Assembly: GCA_900553345.1 (NCBI GenBank)
Contig: USDE01000010.1
Coordinates: 1-17,406, forward strand
Source of the DNA: an uncultured Collinsella sp.
GTDB taxonomy: Bacteria > Actinomycetota > Coriobacteriia > Coriobacteriales > Coriobacteriaceae
DNA: 17,406 nucleotides
Direction: 5' to 3'
Program-made: the position numbers and the translations under genes
The notes under the pieces: generated by a model
The model's database searches: none
The model's input: the letters and a program-made list of their open reading frames with translations, nothing else
What the model was told of the DNA's origin: nothing
In this document: one piece after another, positions 1 through 6,644 of the stretch
Position numbering within the stretch: the stretch's first letter is position 1
How the letters are laid out: each line of letters begins with the position of its first letter

Positions 1-201
1 CTTGTTCATGAGGTACTCGAGCTGCATGAGCTCGTCCCAGGTGCCGCCGACACCCATCAGGAACACAGCGTCGTAGCCCTCGTCGGCGACCTTGTCGGCA
101 AGCGCGGTCATCTTCTTGCCGGTCTCGTAGAGCGCCTTGCCGTCCTCGAGGTAGCCCTCCTGGTCGAAATGCATGATCTCGATCTTCTCGGTTTCCTTCA
201 T
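1..201 (-). CDS. SIS-domain sugar-phosphate isomerase/deglycase, N-terminal part (partial)
   Basis: The first 67 codons of a minus-strand gene that runs off the left edge. The ATG at 201-199 is preceded by AAAGGAG about 6 nt upstream, so this start is firm. After an acidic N-terminus (MKETEKIEIMHF) the protein has a helical stretch and then a strand-turn motif, DAVFLMGVGGTWDELMQ, which fits the opening strand and sugar-phosphate loop of a SIS domain. SIS proteins bind phosphosugars and isomerise or deglycate them in the cytoplasm. The gene lies 59 bp downstream of another SIS protein in the same direction, so the two are probably co-transcribed. Paired SIS proteins occur in fructosamine loci (FrlB, GfrE/GfrF families). 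The assignment to that chemistry is inference; a GlmS-like or AgaS-like isomerase is the alternative. Most of the protein is not visible. Confidence 0.7.
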   Translation of the reverse strand, partial: MKETEKIEIMHFDQEGYLEDGKALYETGKKMTALADKVADEGYDAVFLMGVGGTWDELMQLEYLMNK

Positions 202-260
202 TTGTCTCTCCTTTCTGGGGTTGTCTTCACATCCCCCATGCCAACGGGCATCAAACCCGC

Positions 261-1376
261 TTACATTCCGTAACACTCGGCCGCTTTGGCCTTAAGCGCA
301 TTGACTGATTCTTCGTAGCCCTCTGCCTTGACCTCCATTTGCTTGGAGACGGCATCAAGATACGGGTGCACGTCCCATGACTTCAGACGCTCGGCAATCA
401 TTGCCGCAATCGTCTGGAAGAACACCAAATTGGGAATTGCGCTGAGCAGCGGAGCCACCTGAGGCACCGCAACCTCGTGAGCCTTACCCCTGGGATGGGC
501 CGTGAGCAGCACCGTTTTTGTCGTAACGTTCGATAGCGCATCGGCGATATTCGCAAGACGCTCCGACCCCTGCGGATCGTCGACGATAAACACCAGATAG
601 CCCGGAACGATCTGCATCTCGGGACCGTGAACGAACTCCTCGCCCTCGTGATGCATGGCAGGAATCTTGATGGTCTCGCTCAGCTTGAGCGCCGCCTCCT
701 CGGCAACGCCGTAGTTGGGGCCGTTGCCGACGACCATGGCGGGCGTGTGCTCAGAAAGCTCGAGCATGTGGTCTTGGACATATGCCTCGGCGGTCTTGCA
801 CATCACGGCATTGGCATGGATAGCCTCGCGCAGGTCGTCAAGACGCTGGGCAACGCCCTTGGCGTCAATCGTTCCGCGCGCCTGACCGCCGTAAATACCA
901 AAGAGCACCAGGTACTCAACGAGAACCTCAACGCCCAGAGTCACAAAGTCCACCGACTCGACGCCCACACCGTAGTCAAGAACGATGTCAGTGTGCTCCT
1001 TGATGGGCGCCTCGACGTTTGCCGTGAGCGCAACTGCAGCCATATCGTGTGCGCGCATGTAATCGAGCGCCGCAATCGTATTGGTCGAATAGCCACTCTG
1101 CGAGACGGCGATGTTGAGCGCATGCTGCGGATAGGTGTGTTCAAAATCGACGAAGGCCTCGGGCGTCACAACGGACACCTGCATCTGCAGCGCATCTTGC
1201 AGGTAATCGCGGGTGCAATCGGCGGCATGGCGCGACGAACCCGAAGCAACGACGCGCAGTGCGTCAAAAGAACCGGACTGGAAAATATCAACGAGCTGCG
1301 CTACCAGCTCAGACGAACGCTCGAGGTTCTCCCCCATACGCACATGGGCAAGCTGAACGTAATCGAGCATCTTCAT
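261..1376 (-). CDS. SIS-domain protein (GlmS/FrlB-like sugar-phosphate isomerase or deglycase)
   Basis: A 371-residue cytoplasmic protein with two SIS domains, roughly residues 25-175 and 195-345. Visible motifs are the phosphosugar loop GSSRHA (46-51), the second loop SQSGYS (92-97), GNGPNYG (217-223), and EEAALKLSE followed by EGEEFVHGP (244-252). The last pair places a Glu and a His (H250) where GlmS-type isomerase domains carry catalytic residues. No glutaminase domain is present, so it is not a full GlmS. Length and architecture fit the FrlB/GfrF deglycases, which cleave phosphorylated Amadori products to glucose-6-phosphate and an amine; that substrate is inferred from the neighbouring SIS gene and the two UTRA regulators. 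Start: ATG at 1376-1374 with GAGGTGAG just upstream. A TTG at 1415 would add 13 residues without a good ribosome site. The 195-bp gap upstream probably holds its promoter. Confidence 0.8.
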   Translation of the reverse strand: MKMLDYVQLAHVRMGENLERSSELVAQLVDIFQSGSFDALRVVASGSSRHAADCTRDYLQDALQMQVSVVTPEAFVDFEHTYPQHALNIAVSQSGYSTNTIAALDYMRAHDMAAVALTANVEAPIKEHTDIVLDYGVGVESVDFVTLGVEVLVEYLVLFGIYGGQARGTIDAKGVAQRLDDLREAIHANAVMCKTAEAYVQDHMLELSEHTPAMVVGNGPNYGVAEEAALKLSETIKIPAMHHEGEEFVHGPEMQIVPGYLVFIVDDPQGSERLANIADALSNVTTKTVLLTAHPRGKAHEVAVPQVAPLLSAIPNLVFFQTIAAMIAERLKSWDVHPYLDAVSKQMEVKAEGYEESVNALKAKAAECYGM

Positions 1377-1571
1377 CGTCTCACCTCGAAACAAATCATT
1401 AGTATTTGACACCAATCACAGTTACAGGATACGGCTTTTTGATACCTCTTTGTCGATTAATTTATTCCCTTCGGCGAACGGTCGATTTTGAGCCCTGTAA
1501 GGTTGTATATGTAGTCTGCACAACGAATCAAAATTCCGTCAGCTTTTCAGCCCGTTATGCAAAAAAACCAG
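1377..1571 (-). promoter_or_regulatory. Upstream control region of the SIS operon with two TTTGAYACC direct repeats
   Basis: This AT-rich gap separates the second GntR gene from the SIS gene, both on the minus strand. Plus-strand TTTGACACC (1405-1413) and TTTGATACC (1438-1446) are direct repeats 33 bp apart, near three helical turns, and lie 29-70 nt upstream of the SIS start. A further imperfect palindrome-like stretch, TTGTATATGTAG (1503-1514), resembles operators of UTRA-type sugar regulators. No unambiguous -35/-10 pair could be fixed. Binding by the adjacent regulators is inference. Confidence 0.4.
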
Positions 1572-2285
1572 CTAGTACGTATAGGTATATCCACCCGCAT
1601 CACCGCGGTTAAACGACTTGACGTACTCGATCGCCTGGCCGCTCGCATCGAAGCTTACGCACTCCAGCGTCAAGGCAAGATCGCCCTGCTCCAGTCCAAG
1701 CAGGCCGGCATCTCGTGCGCCCAGCGCTTCGATATCGAGCTTTTCCTGTGCCATAACTGGCTTTCGGCCCAGCATCTCATAGGTCTCGTACAAGCTGAAG
1801 ACTGACACGTCAATATCTTCGATTGTGGGAAACAGAAGGCAGGGAATCAGCGCCGTCTCAATCGATACGGGGCTACCGTTTATGCAGTTCAGGCGTCGAA
1901 TGGAATAGAGCAGGTCGTCCTCGGCGATGCCAAACAGGTCGGCGTAGTATGGCCCCGCATAACGCTTGGAACGCGCGAGAATACGGACGGACGGCTCGCC
2001 GCCCGAAGCACGGACCGATTCACGGAAACCGCCCGTACGTTCAAAAAAAGCAGGTACTTTCTGTGCCACAAAGGCACCTTTTCCCCGAACACGGCGAATC
2101 TGCCCGCGCCGAACCAGCTCATCGACAGCGCTTCGGATGGTCAAGCGTGTCGTACCAAATTCCTCGGCGAGGTCTTTTTCGGACGGAATCATGGAACCCG
2201 TGGGATATATACCGCGCTCGATACGCTCCTCGATGCGGCGTCGAATGCGCATATAGACCGGGGTGGCATCTACTGTTTCAGCCAT
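1572..2285 (-). CDS. GntR/HutC-family transcriptional regulator (UTRA domain), second of a tandem pair
   Basis: A 237-residue regulator. Residues 8-75 form a GntR winged helix: PVYMRIRRRIEERI, then SEKDLAEEFGTTRLTIRSAVDEL with the recognition helix, then the wing RRVRGKGAFV. Residues about 90-230 fit a UTRA ligand-binding domain, with IRRLNCINGSPVSIETALIP and a late YVKSFNRGD strand. Such proteins usually repress sugar or amino-acid operons and release DNA when a phosphosugar or similar effector binds. The start ATG (2285-2283) has a GCAGGTG site upstream and lies inside the 3' end of the preceding regulator gene (16-bp overlap), which suggests translational coupling. The likely target is the SIS operon directly downstream, by analogy with FrlR in fructosamine loci; the effector is not known. 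Confidence 0.85.
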   Translation of the reverse strand: MAETVDATPVYMRIRRRIEERIERGIYPTGSMIPSEKDLAEEFGTTRLTIRSAVDELVRRGQIRRVRGKGAFVAQKVPAFFERTGGFRESVRASGGEPSVRILARSKRYAGPYYADLFGIAEDDLLYSIRRLNCINGSPVSIETALIPCLLFPTIEDIDVSVFSLYETYEMLGRKPVMAQEKLDIEALGARDAGLLGLEQGDLALTLECVSFDASGQAIEYVKSFNRGDAGGYTYTY

Positions 2286-3037
2286 TGTTCACCTGCCACG
2301 CTCCTCATGCCGTTCTCTTCGCCGTTATCGGCAAAGCGGAACTTTGTGGGCAAAATCACCGATTTGCAATGCTCCACAAAACGCATGTCCTTATCCAATT
2401 CGATCGTGCTCTCATAGAACACCGGCGTTCCCTCTTCTTGCTGGAGCAGCTCGGCCTCTTCGGCGTTCAAACGCGAGATGGAGATATGCTCACGTCCATG
2501 CTCAACACGCACGCCACCTTCTTTGAGCAAGACATCGTAAAGGCTCTCGCACTCAAAATCGTGCTCGATAAGCGATGGGCACAGGGACAGGTTAACGTGA
2601 GCCGTCTCGATTGACGCCGGCTCGCCCTCAATAAGTCGAACGCGCTGCATGCGAAGCAAAGGAGCGCCTACAGCCACCCCAAGCTTGTCGGCAAGCGCCT
2701 CATCCGCCTCGATGGTCCCGGTGGAAACCAGACGAGAAGAGGGGTGCAGGCCGGCAGTCCGCACAGCATCGGAAAAGTTATACGTTTCCTGGAAGATGTT
2801 CAGCGGCTTGGGAGGACACACATACGTACCCGATCCGCGACGGCTCTCGAGCGTTCCACAAGAGATGAGCCGCGTGATACCGGCGCGCAACGCCGTACGC
2901 GAAACGCCAATCTCTTCGCACAGCACGCGCTCGGCCGGTAGGCGATCACCGCCGGCAAGCTGATGGTGCTGGATATACCAAAGAATTCCCTCAACAGCAC
3001 GATCTTTGGGGGGAATTGCATAAGATTCGCCTGCCAT
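2270..3037 (-). CDS. GntR/HutC-family transcriptional regulator (UTRA domain), first of a tandem pair
   Basis: A 255-residue regulator with an N-terminal winged helix at about residues 12-75 (LPAERVLCEEIGVSRTALRA, then LESRRGSGTYV) and a UTRA effector domain at about 95-235 (RVRLIEGEPASIETAHVNL and FVEHCKSVILPTKFRF). The start ATG (3037-3035) has GAGGAG 8 nt upstream. The gene overlaps the next regulator by 16 bp and begins 38 bp after the small orphan gene, so all three probably share a transcript. The two regulators share fold and order of domains but differ in the recognition helix (SRTALRAGITRL here, TRLTIRSAVDEL in the neighbour), so they probably read different operators or form an old duplicated pair. 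It may control this cluster; the effector cannot be read from sequence. Confidence 0.85.
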   Translation of the reverse strand: MAGESYAIPPKDRAVEGILWYIQHHQLAGGDRLPAERVLCEEIGVSRTALRAGITRLISCGTLESRRGSGTYVCPPKPLNIFQETYNFSDAVRTAGLHPSSRLVSTGTIEADEALADKLGVAVGAPLLRMQRVRLIEGEPASIETAHVNLSLCPSLIEHDFECESLYDVLLKEGGVRVEHGREHISISRLNAEEAELLQQEEGTPVFYESTIELDKDMRFVEHCKSVILPTKFRFADNGEENGMRSVAGEQWLKQ

Positions 3038-3075
3038 TGCACAGACTCCTCATTCAGAAACGTATGCCGCCAAAA

Positions 3076-3564
3076 TTAGGCCAGCCCTCCCATGGCATCA
3101 AATTCGGCCTTGATCTTCTCGGCGACATTCCGATACGACTTATATAGACTTGAATCGCGTTTAACTTCGTCGGTCATAACGGGAATCTCTAATTTGGAAA
3201 CCTCGTCTTTTCCCGTCTGAACCGCCACAACAACGCCCATACCAAGACACATATTACGCTTGGCGGCATTCATTTTTGCCGCCTTAGCGGGATTTGCCAG
3301 GATACGCTGGGCAAATTCCTGTTTTGAGACCACTTCCTCGGCCTCCGGATCGCCCGCCTCGGCTACTTCGCACTGCAACACGTCCGCATAGTCAAAAATC
3401 TTCGGCTCGCCGCCGCGCTGATGCACGGCCCACTTGCGACGCGTGGCATCCTGGTAGATAGCCGGCAAAAACGTAAACCGCGGCGGGTCCAAAATCGTAT
3501 CCGTGATGGTAAACACATCGGGATCAAAGGCATCCTGCGGGTTTTTCTTCTTGAACAGACCCAT
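3076..3564 (-). CDS. Conserved-type small protein of unknown function
   Basis: A 162-residue protein starting MGLFKKKNPQDAFDPDV. I do not recognise it with confidence. The ATG at 3564-3562 has GGGAGG 5 nt upstream; a longer frame to 3636 has no such site and was discarded. There is no signal peptide and no membrane segment. The N-terminal MGLFKKK patch, the mid region with strands like FTFLPAIYQDATRRKWAVHQ and FDYADVLQCEVAEAG, and the C-terminal KLEIPVMTDEVKRDSSLYKSYRNVAEKIKAEFDAM recall proteins that carry a DUF4428-like tail without the zinc-finger head, but this likeness is from memory only. It sits 38 bp upstream of the tandem regulators in the same direction and may be co-transcribed. 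No role can be assigned. Confidence 0.65.
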   Translation of the reverse strand: MGLFKKKNPQDAFDPDVFTITDTILDPPRFTFLPAIYQDATRRKWAVHQRGGEPKIFDYADVLQCEVAEAGDPEAEEVVSKQEFAQRILANPAKAAKMNAAKRNMCLGMGVVVAVQTGKDEVSKLEIPVMTDEVKRDSSLYKSYRNVAEKIKAEFDAMGGLA

Positions 3565-3685
3565 ATCAGCCTCCCGTACTAGCATTAAACAACTCAAGCT
3601 GAATATAGCATCAATTTCAAGCCGCCGCTTTATCACATCGGTGCGCGGCGCCTATGGCTCGCTCAGCGGAAGAGTTTACGGACGA

Positions 3686-3758
3686 GGGCCGGGGTGCCTG
3701 CTTTGTTTTGAGAAGTGGGCTTCGCGAACTTCTCAAAACAAAGCAGGCACCTCGGCCC
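3686..3758. repeat. Near-perfect 31-bp inverted repeat (long hairpin) between genes
   Basis: Left arm 3686-3716 and right arm 3728-3758 are complementary over all 31 positions but one, around an 11-nt loop (GGGCTTCGCGA). The exception is 3692 G against 3752 T: a G-U pair in plus-strand RNA and a C/A mismatch in minus-strand RNA. The arms contain TGCCTGCTTTGTTTTGAGAA and its complement. The element lies between the end of the LacI-type gene and the start of the small orphan gene, both on the minus strand. No T-run follows on either side, so it is not a classical intrinsic terminator. It could be a mobile palindromic element, a transcript-end stabiliser or a small structured RNA. Confidence 0.85.
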
Positions 3759-3812
3759 CGCCGGCAAATAGCGGACACTCCGCATGCAATCTATGCAAAC
3801 AAACAAGTGCGC

Positions 3813-4841
3813 TTAGCTATATTCGGTAAGGTCAAGCACGCTGCCCTTCACGATAAGCGCCGGCTCCAGAACGACCTCTTCGGCACGTCTACCGCCCCTA
3901 CCGGCAAGACGCTTGGACATGCAGCCAAAAGCATGCTCCGCGAGGACACCAGGATCCTGCTCAATCGCGGTCAGCGCCGGCTCAAAGAGAACGTCGGCCG
4001 CCGAGTTGTCGTAACTCACCACCGAGATGTCGCCCGGGATGCTCTTCCCCATCTCGTGCAAGCGCTTGAGCAAGCCGAGGGCAATGTTATCCGAGCTTGC
4101 GAACACGGCGGTGGCATCGGTTGCAAGCACCGCCTCCGAGGCCTCATAGGCACTCGGGATGTAATATTCGCTCTCAAACTCCAGGCGCGCGTCGATGGGC
4201 AGCCCCACCTCGCGCAGCGCGCGTTCGTAACCGGCGAGTCGTTTGCGACCCGTATTGGAGCGACGCGCGTTAACCAGACAGGCGATGCGACGGTGGCCTT
4301 GCTCGATCAGATAGCGGGTGGCCATGTAGCCACCCATCTCGTGGTCGAACATCACCTTGTCGCACTCGAGGCCCTCAATGGCGCGGTCGACCATCACGGC
4401 AGGGATAGGCAGATGGCTCACTTCCTCGCGCAGGGCGCGGTCGTCGGAGAACTCATCGCCCACCACCAGAAAGACACCGTCGACGCCGCGCGTCACCAAC
4501 TGGCGCAGCAGCTCAAGATCGTCCTCGGCACTTCCACCCGAGCTGGTAATAAAGAGCGCGTAGCCGTCCTCGCGGCAGCGCTTTTCCAAGCTGCCGGCGA
4601 GCGAGGCAAAAAAGCGGCTCTCGATGTTAGGGACGATAAGGCCAAGCGTGCGCGACTCGCGCATGACCAGGCTGCGCGCGATCTGGTTAGGAACATAATG
4701 GTTGCGCGCCGCAACCTCCTTGATGAGCTTGCGGTTTTCTTCCGAGATGCGACAAGGCCGATTGTTAAGGACAAGCGAGACCGACGAGGGGGAAAGCCCC
4801 ACCTCCTGGGCAATCTGCTTGAGAGTAACTTTGTTGCCCAT
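3813..4841 (-). CDS. LacI-family transcriptional regulator
   Basis: A 342-residue protein of standard LacI-family length. The N-terminal helix-turn-helix (residues 6-25, TLKQIAQEVGLSPSSVSLVL) is followed by a hinge (PNQIARSLVMRESRTLGLIVP) and a periplasmic-binding-like core with typical strands: GVDGVFLVVGD, AVMVDRAIEG, EQGHRRIACL, DATAVFASSDNIALGLLKRL and IPGDISVVSYDN. Such proteins bind a sugar or sugar phosphate and repress or activate catabolic operons. The start ATG at 4841-4839 has AAGGAG about 5 nt upstream. The frame stays open to 5123, but the extension crosses the promoter region and lacks a ribosome site. The gene is divergent from murB; a palindrome near its own -35 suggests autoregulation. 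The target could be one of the sugar operons in this window, which the sequence alone cannot show. Confidence 0.9.
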   Translation of the reverse strand: MGNKVTLKQIAQEVGLSPSSVSLVLNNRPCRISEENRKLIKEVAARNHYVPNQIARSLVMRESRTLGLIVPNIESRFFASLAGSLEKRCREDGYALFITSSGGSAEDDLELLRQLVTRGVDGVFLVVGDEFSDDRALREEVSHLPIPAVMVDRAIEGLECDKVMFDHEMGGYMATRYLIEQGHRRIACLVNARRSNTGRKRLAGYERALREVGLPIDARLEFESEYYIPSAYEASEAVLATDATAVFASSDNIALGLLKRLHEMGKSIPGDISVVSYDNSAADVLFEPALTAIEQDPGVLAEHAFGCMSKRLAGRGGRRAEEVVLEPALIVKGSVLDLTEYS

Positions 4842-4876
4842 CTCGCTCCTTCCGAGTATTCGCGCAATCTCTTGAA

Positions 4877-4920
4877 AGTATAGCGACCGTCCCTCTACCT
4901 TGATGATAAACACTTTACCA
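4877..4920 (-). promoter_or_regulatory. Candidate promoter and LacI-type operator upstream of the regulator
   Basis: On the minus strand, TATACT (4882-4877) is a good -10 box about 36 nt upstream of the LacI-family start. The plus-strand sequence TGATAAACACTTTACCA (4904-4920) is an imperfect 17-bp palindrome (TGATAAA against TGGTAAA after complementing) that covers the expected -35 position. The size and shape fit a LacI-family operator. Autoregulation is inferred; the -35 itself is weak. Confidence 0.4.
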
Positions 4921-5024
4921 ATCCGGTAGACGGCTGTTTTATCGCCGCCAGCGCACCAAATCCGCCTGGGTGGGGTATATTGCAATCGATTGATGACAAC
5001 AACCACCAAAAGGCGGATATCCGT

Positions 5025-5987
5025 ATGCACGAGAACGACTTTTTTAACGAGGACCTGCTCTGCGCGCTCGCTGGCGTTGCCGGCGAGGACAACGTGCTCA
5101 TGAGCGAGCCCATGCGCGAGCACACCACGTTTAAGATCGGCGGCCCGGCCGACGTCTTTGTCACGCCCGATACCGAGCAGGGACTCGTCGCCACGCTTGA
5201 CACCTGCTACCGCTGCGATCTGCCGCTCACCATCGTGGGCAACGGCTCCGACTTACTCGTCGGTGACAAGGGCATCCGCGGTGTCGTCGTGGCACTGGGC
5301 AAAGGCCTCTCTAACATCACCGTCGACGGCACGCATGTTACGGCAGCAGCCGGTGCCTTGCTTTCCGATGTCGCCGCGGCTGCCGCCGAAGCCTGCCTCA
5401 CCGGCATGGAGCCCCTCTCGGGCATCCCCGGCTCGGTCGGCGGTGCCTGCTATATGAACGCCGGTGCCTACGGCGCCTGTATGGCCGATGTTTTGGAGTC
5501 TGTGCGCGTCTATAAGCCCGCCCGCGTGCTCGACGACGGCACCCGCGGCAGCGGCAATATCATTGAGTTCGATGTCGACGAGCTTAACCTGGGCTATCGC
5601 AAGAGCCGCATCGCCGACGACGGCTTTATCGTGCTCTCTGCCACCTTTAACCTCGCCCCGGGCAACGCCGCGATGATCAAGGCCGACATGGACGACTACC
5701 GCCAGCGCCGCGAGGACAAGCAGCCGCTCGACATGCCGAGCGCCGGCTCCACCTTCAAGCGCCCCGAGGGCTACTTTGCCGGCAAGCTCATCATGGATGC
5801 CGGCCTGCGCGGCCATGCTGTCGGCGGCGCGCAGGTGAGCGAAAAACACTGCGGCTTCATCGTCAACGCCGACCACGCCACCGCCGCCGACGTCGACGAA
5901 CTCATCCGCGACATCCAAGCCAAAGTCAAAGAGCAGTTCGACGTAGACCTAGAACCCGAAGTCCACCGAGTCGGCGAATTTTTATAG
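5025..5987 (+). CDS. murB: UDP-N-acetylenolpyruvoylglucosamine reductase (MurB)
   Basis: A 320-residue cytoplasmic flavoenzyme that reduces UDP-GlcNAc-enolpyruvate to UDP-MurNAc with NADPH, the second committed step of peptidoglycan precursor synthesis. FAD-binding signatures are clear: TTFKIGGPADVFVTP (34-48), GNGSDLLVGDKGIRG (72-86) and GMEPLSGIPGSVGGACYMNAG (127-147). Catalytic residues are visible: R192 in GYRKSRI, S242 in SAGSTFKRP, and E312 in LEPEVHRVG. The layout fits the short type II MurB form. Start: ATG at 5025 with AAAAGGCGG upstream; a TTG at 4980 would add 15 residues with no ribosome site. The last 11 codons, including E312, lie in a sequence that recurs near 6645, so the gene's tail may have been rebuilt by an insertion. 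A strong hairpin terminator follows. Confidence 0.95.
   Translation: MHENDFFNEDLLCALAGVAGEDNVLMSEPMREHTTFKIGGPADVFVTPDTEQGLVATLDTCYRCDLPLTIVGNGSDLLVGDKGIRGVVVALGKGLSNITVDGTHVTAAAGALLSDVAAAAAEACLTGMEPLSGIPGSVGGACYMNAGAYGACMADVLESVRVYKPARVLDDGTRGSGNIIEFDVDELNLGYRKSRIADDGFIVLSATFNLAPGNAAMIKADMDDYRQRREDKQPLDMPSAGSTFKRPEGYFAGKLIMDAGLRGHAVGGAQVSEKHCGFIVNADHATAADVDELIRDIQAKVKEQFDVDLEPEVHRVGEFL
5956..5973 (+). repeat. Direct repeat copy A: 3' end of murB
   Basis: CCGAAGTCCACCGAGTCG lies in the last codons of murB, covers catalytic E312, and matches 17 of 18 positions with 6645-6662. Its mate is 689 bp downstream in the same orientation. The pair brackets the orphan gene, as attachment-site-like repeats do when an element enters the 3' end of a gene. 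Confidence 0.7.
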
Positions 5988-6016
5988 CCCGCTCGCCGCG
6001 GTCCACTTTAATTAAT

Positions 6017-6060
6017 AACGGGACAAGTGACGTAGCTCACTTGTCCCGTTTTCATTTATT
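6017..6060 (+). terminator. Intrinsic terminator of murB (probably bidirectional)
   Basis: AACGGGACAAGTGA (6017-6030) pairs perfectly with TCACTTGTCCCGTT (6037-6050) around the 6-nt loop CGTAGC. TTTTCATTTATT follows on the plus strand, and the minus-strand side (CGTTATTAATTAAAG) is also T-rich. It can stop murB transcripts and, in reverse, those of the convergent orphan gene whose stop codon lies at 6056. Confidence 0.85.
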
Positions 6061-6517
6061 TGCGAAGAACATCGGCCATCCGCAGGATTGAAATCATCGA
6101 CCGATAAGTGAGTTCCACCTTTTCGCCCGCAAGCAGTCGTTTCGAGCCAATCTCATCTAGCCCCACAAGGCGAGAAAACAGCAAGCTACTCATCGTGCCC
6201 TCGTCAATTGATTCCTTTATGGTCTTCAAAACGTCCGTATCATGAAGCGACGCCGAGCTGTAGGGGGCAACACGAGCGGAACTCTCAATTAACGACGAGA
6301 CAAAAGGATGGAGATGCTTTGGACATAGTCCGTCAAACACCACATCCCCATTGTCATCCGAGCCGACCAGGCGCCAACTATAATGATCGACCCAGTCGTC
6401 TCCGTCATATATGGTGTCCATGAGCAACTTCCCGTCTAGAGAGAAACCTGTTTGAACATCGGGGCGCAAGACCGCAATCCATCTAGGACCCGCAGCAGCT
6501 CCGACCCAACGCACCAC
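6056..6517 (-). CDS. Unrecognised protein with a possible C-terminal helix-turn-helix (orphan, perhaps 5'-truncated)
   Basis: A 153-residue frame that I do not recognise. The C-terminal half, MSSLLFSRLVGLDEIGSKRL then LTYRSMISILRMADVL, has the helix pattern of a small Cro/antitoxin-like DNA-binding domain, but this is weak evidence. The N-terminal half (RWIAVLRPD, GKLLMDTIYDGDDWVDHYSW) looks like a small beta-rich module. The only start is GTG at 6517-6515, without a ribosome site. The frame stays open upstream to a stop at 6559-6557 and reads plausibly there (VAIYNCRVVRWVG), so the gene may have lost its 5' end. Codon use is visibly more AT-rich than in murB or galE, and it lies between two copies of the murB tail, which suggests acquisition. 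It converges with murB. Toxin-antitoxin or regulatory roles are possible but unproven. Confidence 0.5.
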   Translation of the reverse strand: MVRWVGAAAGPRWIAVLRPDVQTGFSLDGKLLMDTIYDGDDWVDHYSWRLVGSDDNGDVVFDGLCPKHLHPFVSSLIESSARVAPYSSASLHDTDVLKTIKESIDEGTMSSLLFSRLVGLDEIGSKRLLAGEKVELTYRSMISILRMADVLRK

Positions 6518-6644
6518 ACGACAATTGTATATTGCGACTATTTTAGATCTACATGATCAGTTCGAGTTCGCAACAAGGCGATTATTGCAGCTAGGTTATA
6601 TTTCATTTTCCACTTTGATGAGCCGTCGGCTCCAAATTCCAAAA

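Noticed and set aside
627..1409. 260-codon plus-strand frame opposite the SIS gene
   Set aside because: Shadow of the two-SIS-domain protein, without motifs of its own.
3686..3758. Classical intrinsic terminator for the LacI-family gene
   Set aside because: The stem is far longer than usual and no T-run follows on the minus strand.
3654..4883. 409-codon plus-strand frame opposite the LacI-family gene
   Set aside because: It runs through the 31-bp hairpin and has no domain signature; the minus strand carries a complete regulator.
4842..5123. N-terminal extension of the LacI-family gene
   Set aside because: It would place 94 residues before a standard helix-turn-helix and overlap the murB start; the ATG at 4841 has a good ribosome site.
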